DNA of 64,000 nucleotides, from NCBI GenBank assembly GCA_003996215.1, contig QJPP01007241.1, forward strand, positions 310,001 to 374,000, given 5' to 3'. The position numbers and the translations under genes are program-made. The stretch comes from Jaltomata sinuosa. Taxonomy: Eukaryota; Streptophyta; Magnoliopsida; Solanales; Solanaceae. The notes beneath the pieces were generated by a model. That model was given only the letters and a program-made list of their open reading frames with translations. It was not told where the DNA came from and did not search any database. This document shows positions 35,901-45,785 of the stretch, in pieces (the stretch's first letter is position 1; each line of letters opens with the position of its first letter).

Positions 35901-37787
35901 TATGACCTATTGTTTAACCCAAATTGGTCCAACCCATCTTTACCAAGTAAGCTTTTGGCGGATTGAGTCGTATGCTCATTTTAGTGACTAACCCATATTG
36001 ACCCGTCCAAATTCAGCCCAACTTGCTCATTCGACACCCCTAGGCACTAGTTATTCATAAACCTTTATGTACTTTGTCTATTGATAACCTTTACATTATG
36101 TAGTGATACACAATTTGTTTTGTAAGTTATAGTTAGATATGTATTTTCTCTTATTCATAGGTCTACATATATTGTATAGCTTCCTTTTGTCTATACTATC
36201 ACATTCTTCTAAGCTGCTATTCCCTCCATTGCAATTTATGTGATATTGTTTGATTGAGCATGGAATTTTAGAAAGAAAAAAAAGACTTTTGAAACTTGTG
36301 GTCCAAAACAAGCCATAAACATGCATATAGATCATCTCATTAAAGGTGAAATGGTAAGCATAAAGTTACATTGTTCATAAATAGAGAAAGGTGCCATTCT
36401 TTTTTGTTAAAATTTAGAAGGAAGGAGTGTCAAAGAAAAGTTAGCTTCATGATTTGTTTTAATTTTTACACAGACAAGGTTCTTTTATGTAGTTGATTAA
36501 AAACTTGCCATGTAAACGAAACATTAAAACTTGCCAACTTGGTAGGAGGGTTGTAGGTGTTGTTTTCGTTTCGGCTCCCAAGATAAAAGAAAATGAAAAC
36601 TTAAATATTGGACGTTCCTACATAGTAAACTATTAAAAAAAAACCAATAGGACCATCTAAGTAGGTATTCGAAAATATAGTGCATAATAGAGTTCAAATA
36701 AGGACAAGAAAGCACTCTATCCGTCACCAATTCTACATATTTCTGCTGCCACATCCATGAACAGATACCTTCCAACGTCAATTGTGGCGAATAGGCGGAA
36801 ATAGAAACTTATATATCCCCCTCTCTCAACCTATCTTGGCCTTTTCAGCGTGGATATGCACAACAATTTCCAACTAAAGCACATGGCTTACAAACCTAAA
36901 AGGGATATATGAATAAGAAACTTACACGCAGAAGTACTCTAGTGGTGAAAATATCAGACCTAACAGAGCATATGCACAGTAGAAACCTGTTGCGTGATTA
37001 AACAACCATTTTCCTTCACTGCCCCCCCCCCCCCTCTCAAACCCCTCCAAGGCAGCTCCCAAGGTTGATTTATACAATTTCTCATTAAAGAGCGGTAGGA
37101 TTGCATAAAAGAACTTTTTCAGAAGTAACATCCTAAGGTTGAACTCCAAAATCCATTAAAACAATTTCACAAAAAATGTTTTGAAAATTACAGATACTGT
37201 TGTTATCATAGACTCGCCTGAGATGCGCTTAAGGTCTGAAGCTAGGTGCCAAAAAGGTTATTCCACCTTGCTTAGCTGACACTTCAGTGCAGGCACTAAG
37301 GTGCTAAGGGAGCTGCACTAACCAAAACTACTCGCTGATATTGTAGTTCTTTTCCAGTTCTTTTTTCCATATAATTGTGTTTACAGTTTTTCTTCTTGAA
37401 TTACACAAATAATTTCTTATTTATTTTCTTAATTTTGCAGTTCCATTAATACCCGCTCAAGCTATATGCGCTTAAAGTCTAGACAGAATTCCGCGATCCT
37501 ATCACTTTCAAGACAAAATTAGATGTCTAAGAATAGAGAGCTATCACCAAAATACCAACAAAACAACTCCACTCCACCCCTAATAAGCATGTCTTGATAG
37601 GGAGAACATGCAAATAACAATGACTAGTCTTCTCATGATCCAGTTTCACAAAAACAACATGGTTTCAAATTACGAAACTTGAAGATTTACAAACCTGATA
37701 GCCACACTTGCAAGGCTTCAACTGCTGATCTGTCATATCCATCTCCTCAGCACAGAGAGGACAGGTCTTTTCTCCTTGGTCACTCAT
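26972..37787 (-). CDS. NOT4-like: NOT4/CNOT4-like RING-RRM-CCCH protein (CCR4-NOT subunit 4)
   Basis: Putative E3 ubiquitin ligase subunit of the cytoplasmic CCR4-NOT deadenylation complex. Twelve coding exons, 5' to 3' on the minus strand: 37787-37695, 33394-33267, 33160-33016, 32010-31901, 30954-30871, 30793-30745, 30625-30534, 30047-29909, 29563-29484, 29402-27871, 27724-27617, 27534-26972. All junctions fit GT-AG and the total is 3123 nt, 1040 codons, with no break. C4C4 RING: Cys 9, 12, 26, 28, 33, 36, 53, 56 (CPLCAEEMD...CPACRSPY). RRM from NLVYIVGLPLS at 107 to about 192. CCCH: Cys196, Cys205, Cys210, His214 (CTNHDCLYLH). The C-terminal 700 residues are Ser/Asn/Gln-rich and look disordered, with four 11-residue repeats at 315-358. 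A leader exon probably lies near 39030-39160, with donor CACT|GTAAGT. Intron 1 is about 4.3 kb; introns 3 and 4 carry LINE insertions. Confidence 0.93.
29249..29380 (-). repeat. 33-bp coding tandem repeat, four units
   Basis: Four consecutive 11-residue units of the type GLPPASAPSSN lie in exon 10 of the NOT4-like gene (residues about 315-358). The DNA units are nearly identical ('actggcaggtggcagtccat'), which suggests recent expansion and likely length polymorphism. It is in the disordered C-terminal region. Confidence 0.85.
31376..31436 (-). mobile_element. 35-bp LINE micro-insertion with 13-bp target duplication
   Basis: AAATTATCTTCTT occurs at 31376-31388 and 31424-31436. The 35 bases between are, on the minus strand, 'gattatgttaccaattatc' followed by a poly-A tail. 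This is an extreme 5'-truncated LINE or other poly-A retroposon, in intron 4 of the NOT4-like gene. Confidence 0.65.
32104..32978 (+). mobile_element. 5'-truncated LINE with zf-RVT domain, in NOT4-like intron 3
   Basis: The + strand encodes the C-terminus of a plant LINE reverse transcriptase: SLLRDLFPDLFQIC, SLNDWEVEKVAELL, YFWKGDIPTKVKCFTWLV and the zinc-binding CFLCNLTGETNKNLFLHC, ending WTERNGRCFED... to a stop at 32901-32903. A single in-frame TAA (32661-32663) interrupts it. A short poly-A run at 32969-32978 marks the 3' end. It lies antisense to the host gene, within the intron 32011-33015. No clear target duplication was found. Confidence 0.85.
34750..34900. repeat. Stowaway-like MITE fragment
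   Basis: 'taccctccatcccaaaatacttgtcccgttacac' is the classic left end of this plant family. A matching right end is not clear, so it is a fragment. Confidence 0.45.
36219..36430. repeat. Stowaway-like MITE
   Basis: 'ttccctccattgcaatttatgtgatattg' at the left, the core 'gacttttgaaacttgtggtccaaaac' and the right end 'agaaggaaggagtgtc' match the family seen at 21621 and 4811. Confidence 0.6.
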
Positions 37788-37819
37788 GGTTACCACCTTC
37801 ACCAACAAAGTAAAACGCA

Positions 37820-38960
37820 ATATATTAATTCAAAATAGCCTCTCTACCTCTGAGGTAGGCGTAAAGTCTGCATACACTCTACCCTCCCCTCTAGCCTCCC
37901 AAGACCCCTACTTTGTGGGACTACACTAGGTATGTTGTCGTTGTTAAGCATTCCAAATCACACAACCCATTCACTCGTAAACTATAATTGTCTCTACAAG
38001 ATAGTTAAAAAGTAATTCCCTAACTCAGTCAAAAAATTCACCTCACATACAACAGCTATACCAAATCCATAAAGAACCATAAAGAAAGATTATATATATA
38101 TATATATCCAAAACAAAACTAAAAAACAACTACCAACAAAGTCAAACTCTTATACCCACAAAAAAAATCAACTTTTTTTTTTAATATTTCCTTTATTTTT
38201 CTGATTAATCAAACCCATCGATCCAATGCAAGACACAAAAATCTAATCAAAAATCCAAAAAAAATCTCTTTTTTCCCTCAAAATCAAAAAAAGATTTCGA
38301 CTTTACACCAAACTCAAAATTAATATATTAATTCGAAACAGCCACTCTACCTCTGAGGTAGGGGTAAGGTCTGCATACACTCTACCCTCCCCAGACCCCC
38401 ACTCGTAAACTATAATTATCTCTACAAGAGAGTTAAAAAAAAATTCACCTCAAATACAACAGCTCTACCAAATCCATAAAGAACCATATAGAAAGATTAC
38501 ATACATATATCCAAGTCAAAAACTAAAAAACAACTACCAACAAAGTCAAACTCTTATACCTACAAAAAAACCAATCAACTTTTTTCTGATTAATCAAACC
38601 CATCGATCCAATGCAAGACAAAAAAAGACTAATCAAAAATCCAAAAAAAATCTCTTTTTCCTCAAAATCAAAAAAAGATTTCGACTTTACACCAAACCCA
38701 CAATCCAAAATCAAAAACCCACAAATCCAAAACCCCAAAAAAAACAAAATCACAAACACAAATCAATTAAAAAAACTAATCAAAAATCCAAAAAAAAAAA
38801 ACACTTTTTTTCCCTCAAAAACAAAAAAAAAAAGATTTCAACTTTACACCAAACCCACAATTCAAAATCAAAAACCCACAAATCCAAAACCCCAAAAACA
38901 ACAAAATCACAAACAACAAATCGAGAAAAAAACACTTAACACAAATCGATTAATAAAAAA
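37820..38960. repeat. tandem duplication in the probable leader intron of the NOT4-like gene
   Basis: The blocks 'ctacctctgaggtaggggtaaggtctgcatacactctaccctcccc' (a SINE tail), 'taccaaatccataaagaaccata', 'aaaacaactaccaacaaagtcaaactcttatacc', 'aatcaaacccatcgatccaatgcaagac' and 'gatttcgactttacaccaaac' occur in the same order at about 37839-38310 and 38337-38695, and the last block a third time near 38835. The first unit is longer by about 110 bp. The duplication happened after the SINE inserted. Confidence 0.8.
37839..37946 (+). repeat. Solanaceae SINE tail (TS-type), best preserved copy
   Basis: It keeps 'cctctctacctctgaggtaggcgtaaagtctgcatacactctaccctcccc', 'gacccctactttgtgggactacactaggtatgttgtcgttgtt'. 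A duplicated, shorter copy is at 38337-38405. Confidence 0.85.
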
Positions 38961-39180
38961 AACTAATTAGGGATCTGATTAGCAGAAAAAGACCAAAAAT
39001 GGTACCAAAAAAATTAGGGTTTGATGTTGGACTTACAGTGATTGAGTGGATCAAAAGAAGGGGCAAAATCGATAAACGGATGAGATGCCAATAGAGAGAG
39101 AACCACACAGAGCTGCTTTTTGGGAATTTGATGAGAGAGAAACAAGTGAGTTTTCGGGGCACCTAATAATTTGTGTCAAA

Positions 39181-39201
39181 TGGGTCGGGTCGGGTCGGGT
39201 C
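39181..39201 (-). promoter_or_regulatory. GGGTC tandem repeat near the NOT4-like transcription start
   Basis: Four consecutive GGGTC units lie about 150 bp upstream of the proposed leader donor (near 39030). They may fall in the promoter or first exon of the gene. Function unknown. Confidence 0.4.
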
Positions 39202-39531
39202 GAAGATATGGAGGAGTGTATTTTACGGATGATTGCCACGTATGTGGTGAAGGAATTGATCGGACGGTTATGAGTTATTCACGTTTGAGTCTAATTGACG
39301 GAGATCTAGTGCGGTTTGTGTAATGGAAACTTCCTACTAGTAACTAAAATAACAAGTAATGTTTCTTATATTTTTCATATTTGTAATAAATATTTCACAT
39401 AAGTCATAGGAAATTAGATTAAAATCATTTTTCTCTTTTTTGGGTACAATGGATGGCCCGTACTCGTTCGAGAATCTCAAACTTCTACTTGAGGAGCTAG
39501 AATCTTTATGTCAGTTTAATTATTCAACAAA

Positions 39532-40687
39532 GAGTAAATTTTAAAAATATTAATCCAATTAAAATTAGTTGAACTGTTATATCAATATTTTGTTAATTAC
39601 AATATATACCAACTATTTAAATGTCAACTAAAAATAAATAAAAATGAGAAGCGCCTATCCTTCTCTTTTTCTCACCCGCCTCTTTTTCTTTCTGTTTCTT
39701 TCTCTCTTCTCGCTTGTCTCTCCCTCTCGTTCTCTGTCTCTCTCCCTTTCTCTTTCATTCTTTCTTTTCCTCTTTGTATTTTGCATTGTTATCTCTCTCT
39801 TTGTCTCTCCCTCTCTTTATATTTTTGTATTTTCACCCCTTTCTCTCTCTTTTTCTTCTTTCGAATACAATTGTATCAACTAATACAAATACAATTCGTA
39901 TCAATGAAATACAATTAGTATTCAATTATATGAACGAATACAAATATAATTTACATCAACGAAATACAATTTGTATTCAATTGTATCAACGAATACAAAT
40001 ACAATTCGTAAGATCAATGAATACAAATACAATTCATAAGCGAAATACAATTTGTATTCAATTGTATCAACGAATACAAATACAAATCTGAGGATGATCC
40101 TATACAAATACAATCGAATACAAATACAATTCGTAAGATCAATGAATACAAATACAATTCGTAAGAAAAATATAATTTGTATTCAATTGTATCAATGAAT
40201 ACAAATACAAATCTGCGGATGATCCTATACAAATACAATTTGTATTCAAAAGAGAAAAAGAAGTATAAGGAAGCTATTTTGCCCATTGGATGAGGAAGAA
40301 TTAAAAAGTTGTGGTTGTTGTGCGGTAAACTGACCCTCTTCCACTTTCAGTTGCCATTTTGGCCGACATGGAAGCTACCGCAATGCGACCAAGCGCTACC
40401 AAATTTTCGACGACCTTCTCAATCCCGCCGTCTGCTGCTGGAGAGATGGAGGGAGGAAGAGAGGCAGCGAGAGGGAGGGAGATGGGGGAGAGGGGAGCGA
40501 GATTGGGGAGAGAGTGAGGAAAGTGGCCAGAAAGATTGGGAGAGAGAGGAGAGTGGCTAGAGAGATAAATGAGAGGAGAGGTTGTATACCAATAGTTTTG
40601 ACTAATTGGCAAGGAGCGTAATTGATTTAAACTATAGACATGGAGCGTAATTAGGCCTCTAATATTGGTGTGTTATGTAATTTTCTC
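39532..40687. mobile_element. Mutator-like non-autonomous element, copy 1
   Basis: The element is 1156 bp, with ends GAGTAAATTTTAAAA and, reversed, GAGAAAATTACATAAC. Flanks TTCAACAAA (39523-39531) and TTCAAAAAA (40688-40696) are a 9-bp target duplication with one change, as expected for Mutator-like insertion. The interior has a T/C-rich tract (39650-39860), then a minisatellite of 'aatacaaatacaattcgtatc' variants (39870-40250), then an A/G-rich tract (40430-40570). No transposase. Copy 2 is at 58756. A paralogous empty site is at 41090. Confidence 0.8.
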
Positions 40688-40847
40688 TTCAAAAAACTGT
40701 CTCTTTACGCCTTACATTTTCATCTTTTTAAAAGTCCAGATCATTTTTCTGGATCTGCGCTAGTCCTATTTTAGGGACGTACGTGATTACCAAACTGATT
40801 AAGTAATTAGATGAAAATATCATTTGTTTTAGGTATAATGGTTACAG

Positions 40848-41016
40848 TGACGGAGCTAAAATTCTCATTAAGAGGTGTCAGAATATAAAGAAGTAAATTC
40901 ACGAAGAAATCAAGGGGTGTCAATACGTAATATATATAAATAAATAAAATATTTTTCACCTAACTACATAGTATAGTTTTTCATATCGACACCCTCAATT
41001 ACATATAGCTCCGCCC
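40848..41016. repeat. small MITE with TGACGGAGCTA-type ends
   Basis: The left end 'tgacggagctaaaattc' and the reversed right end 'gggcggagctatatgt' form a short inverted repeat. Between lie 'aggggtgtcaatacgtaat' and 'tatcgacaccctcaatt', also inverted. The unit sits between the two halves of the tandem duplication. Confidence 0.5.
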
Positions 41017-42333
41017 ATGAATGGATGGCCCGTATTCAAGAATCTCTATCTGTTCTGAGTGGGCGTGAGCTAGAATTTTTATGTTAGCGTGATTGTTCAA
41101 AAGACTGCCTCCTTACTCCTTACATCTTCATCTTTCGAAAGTTCAGACTATTTTTCTGGATCTGCATTAGTCTTATTTTAGAGATGTACGCGATTACCAA
41201 GTTGATTAAATAATTAGCTATGTATACTTCATAATATGTACATACATTTGAGGAATAAAATTTGTACAAGACACTCAAAAATTTAGAAATAAACATAGTG
41301 CATTTCAACTTTGCTTTCTTAGTCCACTAGTGAATTCATCCGTGCTTTGTGCGGTCATAAAAAATAAATAAAATGTAGTAAAAATTAATGCGTTGATTTT
41401 GATAAATGATATAATCAATAATTAGTAATCAAATATTCTTCAATGATTTTACCGTGAGTTACTATAATGTAAATAATTTATTATAATTGATAAATTTATA
41501 GTAACAATAATTTGTGTTTTATAATATCAATATATTGATCGTAATCTTCCTTCGTTAAGCACTTGAAAGTGAAAGTACTACAAATATATTATTTCTAGCT
41601 TCATTATGAAATAAAATCTCCATCTTACCGTTCAAAAGCTTATGTTGGTCATTACCTTTCACAACACGAACAAAGACAGACCTCCAAGAAATAATAAAAT
41701 CATTGAATCTTTCAAAATTGAGATGTTCTTACAAAGGACTCACTTGTTCAAAGTTGGAGTAAAATATTTTACCTATTCTACTTTATGTGATTTTTTAAAA
41801 ATAAAAATAAATCTATGACGAAAATAACACTTCATTTATATTTATACATTTTATTTTAAACTTTTTTTTTACCCTTTTGTAGCCATAGAAAATTTATTTT
41901 TTCTTGTATAATCATTTAAGATCCAATTCAGTAACTCAATTAATCCAGATTTGTATCATGTTAGATTTTTTCAAAAATCTCATTGAATATTTAAGACCAT
42001 ATATTTTTTTGGAATAATAATAATAATCTTAAACTCTGTGAGCAACTAAATTGTTTATATAAAAATAAAATAGAGGTTTATACAAGAAAAAATATCCATA
42101 AAAACTTTATAAGTTTTTTCATAAACTCTTGATGAAATAGGTTCATATAGAATAAACGAAAATACATTGCATAACAATTTTAAAAAATAACATGTGCATA
42201 ATTTTTCAGAGTAGTATTTTCTTTGACATTAGTACAAACTTACAACTGGTAAGAGGATAAGAAATAAGCTTGTCTTTTTATAGTAATAGTAAAAATTAAA
42301 ACACAAAAATAACAAATAAAAAAATTGAAAAAC

Positions 42334-42466
42334 CTCTTGTAATATAAGTGAAACTTTTTCAACCGCTTCAAGTTCAATCTTCTCAATTGCTACCTCGGCA
42401 TATGCACTGTCTGAGTTGTGCTGCTTGTTTGATTTTAGTTCAGCAACCACCACAAAATCTTTCACT
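42334..42466 (-). pseudogene. orphan exon-like segment, product unknown
   Basis: On the minus strand a 133-bp segment is bounded by an acceptor (TTTGTAG|AGTG) and a donor (CAAGAG|GTTTTT). It is open in one frame (VKDFVVVAELKSNKQHNSDS...VEKVSLILQE). A second exon-like piece ending with donor AAAG|GTAAT is near 41656-41745 (HLNFERFNDFIISWRSVFV). I do not recognise either. They could be remnants of one captured or decayed gene, or chance. Confidence 0.3.
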
Positions 42467-45400
42467 CTACAAATATTTTAGTTATAGAAAAACACCAAAC
42501 GGGAGCTTATAAAATGTTGTTTGCTCGACACTTTTTGAAACCTACAAATAACATCAGAAAATTATCAAAACTAACAAACAAAAATATGCAATGCAATGAA
42601 AATGAAAAGAAATAAAGGTAAATGAATTCAACCCAATCAAACATGAAATATCAAACAACGATTATTGGACGGTAAGGAAGAAGATGACGGAAAAAGATGC
42701 ATTGCTTGTTGTATTTTTTGCATTCGCAATTTTTAATTAGGTGCACTGTCAAAGAGCATAGCCATTGTTTCTACCTATCCGTCGATTAGGCTGAATCTCT
42801 TCTGATTTTATCATGAATCACGTTATGTGTTCATAAAGCAATAATATTTTGGTGAGAATTAAAAGGGGAGTGTTATAAATGTGTTAGGACCTCTTCATGT
42901 TTTACCGTTTCATAGTCTATCCATGTTTTCACAATAATTGATAACCAATCATGGATGAAGAGGTGAAAAACTGTTACAAATATAATTATTATTGAAAAAA
43001 AGAATTGGTTTGGTCTTTAGTGCAAATAGATTTAATGTATTTAAACTATTGTACGTGGGATGAGTTAATTGAAATTTATTGTTGATGCTTTTACGTGGGA
43101 TCAGAGATTTAATTGAAGATTTATTGTTGAGTTATGCATGGGATGACTCTTGGAAAGGGATATTTATTTGATTATTTATTTTATGAGGTTTTTGTTAATC
43201 CAATTAACTAATAAAATATGTAGAGAAATGAAGAAAAAAATGTCAAAAAAAAAAAGAGAAAAAAGATAAATATAAATGGAGGCCATTGAAAGGTGCCACA
43301 TCACCTTGTTTATATCTCTCCATTATTATATATATATATAGAGAGAGAGATTCTTCATCTTGTTAAGAAACTCTATTTCAAAAGGATGTAGCAACAGAAA
43401 CAATTGGCAACTGAATTTTTTTCATGGTCTCCATTTATGCTTTTATTCTGCAAGTAAACAAATTATATAATAAGAATATACAGAAACATATTCAGTAAGT
43501 TAATCATTATTCATTAGCATGAAGAAATGGCAAGTGAATATTTTAAATCAACTCTTTTTTTTGCTTAATTCTTATATTTTATGTACCCCCACTCCACATT
43601 CACATCGCATGTTAGACAGAGAGAAAATGCAAATATTTGTAGGATAAAAGAGTCATATACTTTTTTAATTGCACATCAATAAATTTGTTTCAATAAGTTG
43701 TCCAACTTCTTGACCAGCACCTTCAACACAATTTTTTTTATATGCCGAAAGCAAAGAAAGAGTTTATATAACTATCCAAAAGGTTTTAAAATGTAGGGAT
43801 ACGTGTATAAAATTATTGTATATGTTAATAACTCACAAAATATAAAATTCATTTACATTTGGCAACATTAGGAAAGACGATTCAATGAACGCAAAGAGGT
43901 AGGACCTTCAAAAATGTAGGCGTTATACTTGTAGACATTCACAATATTCTTTTCATTTCTATATGAACCATAAGGAGGTAACGTATACATATCAACAAAT
44001 TCTTCATTTTATTTAAAGATGAGTAACATTATAATACTCAAGTCGCTAAATCTTTCTTTAAAAAAAGAAATGTGCTTCTAACATAAACACCAATTTTTCT
44101 ATAAAATTATAGTTAAAAAAAAAGTAAATTATATACTTCAAAAGAATTTTTGAAAGAACCAAAAATGAATATTTTTTGTTATACATTAAGAACCATATTG
44201 AACAAGTGAAATGCATTAAGAATCAAAATAAAGCAACTCTCATACATCACGGATCATTTTGATCATTTTCTCTAGTTATGACAATAAAAGCTAACAATTT
44301 CTCTTCTGTTTAAAAACATAAATTTCTCTCGAGAACTCTAGAACAAAAAGGAGATTCAAGTGCTTGATAACTCTTTCAATGTAATGATATGAAATTATTG
44401 AATTTTACAGTGAGATTTTCAAGATAAACATGGTAAATCAAAAGATTTTCAACTTTGATTTTTAATTACCTTTAAGTTTAACTAATAATAAAATATTGGT
44501 GTTAAAATCAACTTGAGATTTTCTTAAAATCAAATTAGCAATGATCCATGAATGACATAGCAGCGGACATCTTACCATACTAAGCAAGGTGAATTTTTTT
44601 CTTCTTCTGAGAATATATATATATGTATAATGATAAAATCATTTACTATTTCTTGAAGCTTAATTCTCTAAGAGACTAAATTGAAAATAATGCTTGCTAT
44701 CTTTTTTAGTCATAGGCATATCTTTCACCGTACGGATCATATGCACGTTTTGAAAATAATTAAGAGCTCATTATTTATTGTGATATTTCACTCTTTACCT
44801 GAATTTAATCAGTTTAAAAAGAAATACAGAATAAAGAGTAAAGTTTTATAAGATATATTTCTCAGGAATATTTGGTGACCAATGATTATAGATTCCCCAA
44901 ACTTTCTATCATAGTCTACACTTATTTGTCCAAAAGTCAATATTGTCATCAAAAAATTAATCTATGATTATCTTTTTCTTAAATAGGACGAATAAAAAAG
45001 TGGTGTAGTATTTCAGTTTTCGAGATGATTCTTTGATTTTTGAGCATGTTGAGGGATTAAAAGAGCACTCCAAAGCCTCCGATATTAATGCAATCGAGAC
45101 AACAACAACTCATCAAGTTTGATCGAGAAATCTGTGTCTAAATTGTGCTAAGTTTAAAGGAGAGAAAATCCATCTTATTTAAAATGGTTTTTTTTTCTGC
45201 TAACTACAAAATTAAAAAATAAACTGTAGATAAATAAATTGAAGTAACAAAAAATTAATTGGAGATAACATCCCTATAATTTTGGACCTTTTTTACCATT
45301 GTTTAGCATATAAAGAAATTATACGGATAGATTAATGGGTAAGATTAGAGACTTTTATTAAGATGAGTTGAGTTTAACATTTTTTTATTTTTTGACTTAA

Positions 45401-45509
45401 ATATCAAGCGTCTCATTATTAAAAAGTAGCTGAATATATCTCTTTCCGACTTGAGTAGCCTTTTTTGGGTGAGGTAGCAAACAATATGTTACTTTTCTAA
45501 TAATAAAAA

Positions 45510-45785
45510 AAGACTCACTTTATTTGAAATTTTCAAAGTTGGAGTTGGAATTGTGTTTGACCATAATTTTTGCAATAAATATTTAAAATTTAAATATTTT
45601 TTTAAAAAACACAAAATATGAATTAAACATGAAATATTATTTAAATGGGTTGTTTTATGAAAATAACATATTTAAGATTTTTTTTGAAAATACAAAATTT
45701 TAAAAAGTGAAATAAAATTTTGACTATTTATCAAATTTCAAATACAACTTCAAGTTATATTTGAACATGATCAAACATTAATTTT
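45510..45785. repeat. AT-rich MITE, relative of 10836-11208 in inverse orientation
   Basis: It shows 'gttggaattgtgtttgaccataatttttg', 'gggttgttttatgaaaataac', and 'caaatttcaaatacaacttcaagttatatttg', which match the reverse complement of the element at 10836 in order. Confidence 0.55.

Larger units (their letters stand above)
33395..37694 (-). other. long intron 1 of the NOT4-like gene
   Basis: About 4.3 kb separates the exon coding the first half of the RING from the exon coding the second half. It holds decayed MITEs (34750-34900 and 36219-36430), C-runs at 35634 and 37022, and no reading frame with a recognisable product. Confidence 0.75.
39445..41220 (+). repeat. tandem duplication, about 410-bp period, one copy carrying a transposon
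   Basis: 'ggatggcccgtactcg...gagctagaatctttatgtcag...ttattcaa' at 39448-39531, continued after the transposon by 'aaactgtctctttacgccttacattttcatc...tttttctggatctgcg...gattaccaaactgattaa' (to about 40815), recurs uninterrupted at 41022-41220. After removing the transposon and one target copy, the repeat period is close to 411 bp. Confidence 0.85.

Noticed and set aside
38611..38970. 119-codon Lys/Asn/Pro-rich frame
   Set aside because: It is translated from A/C-rich tandem duplicates in the leader intron of the NOT4-like gene.
39644..40286. Several frames of 60-125 codons in the Mutator-like element (and the matching ones at 58793-59247)
   Set aside because: They come from T/C-rich tract and the 'aatacaaatacaattc' minisatellite and share no protein family.
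39532..40687. Helitron
   Set aside because: A 9-bp target duplication and inverted ends are present; Helitrons make no duplication and end in CTRR with a hairpin.
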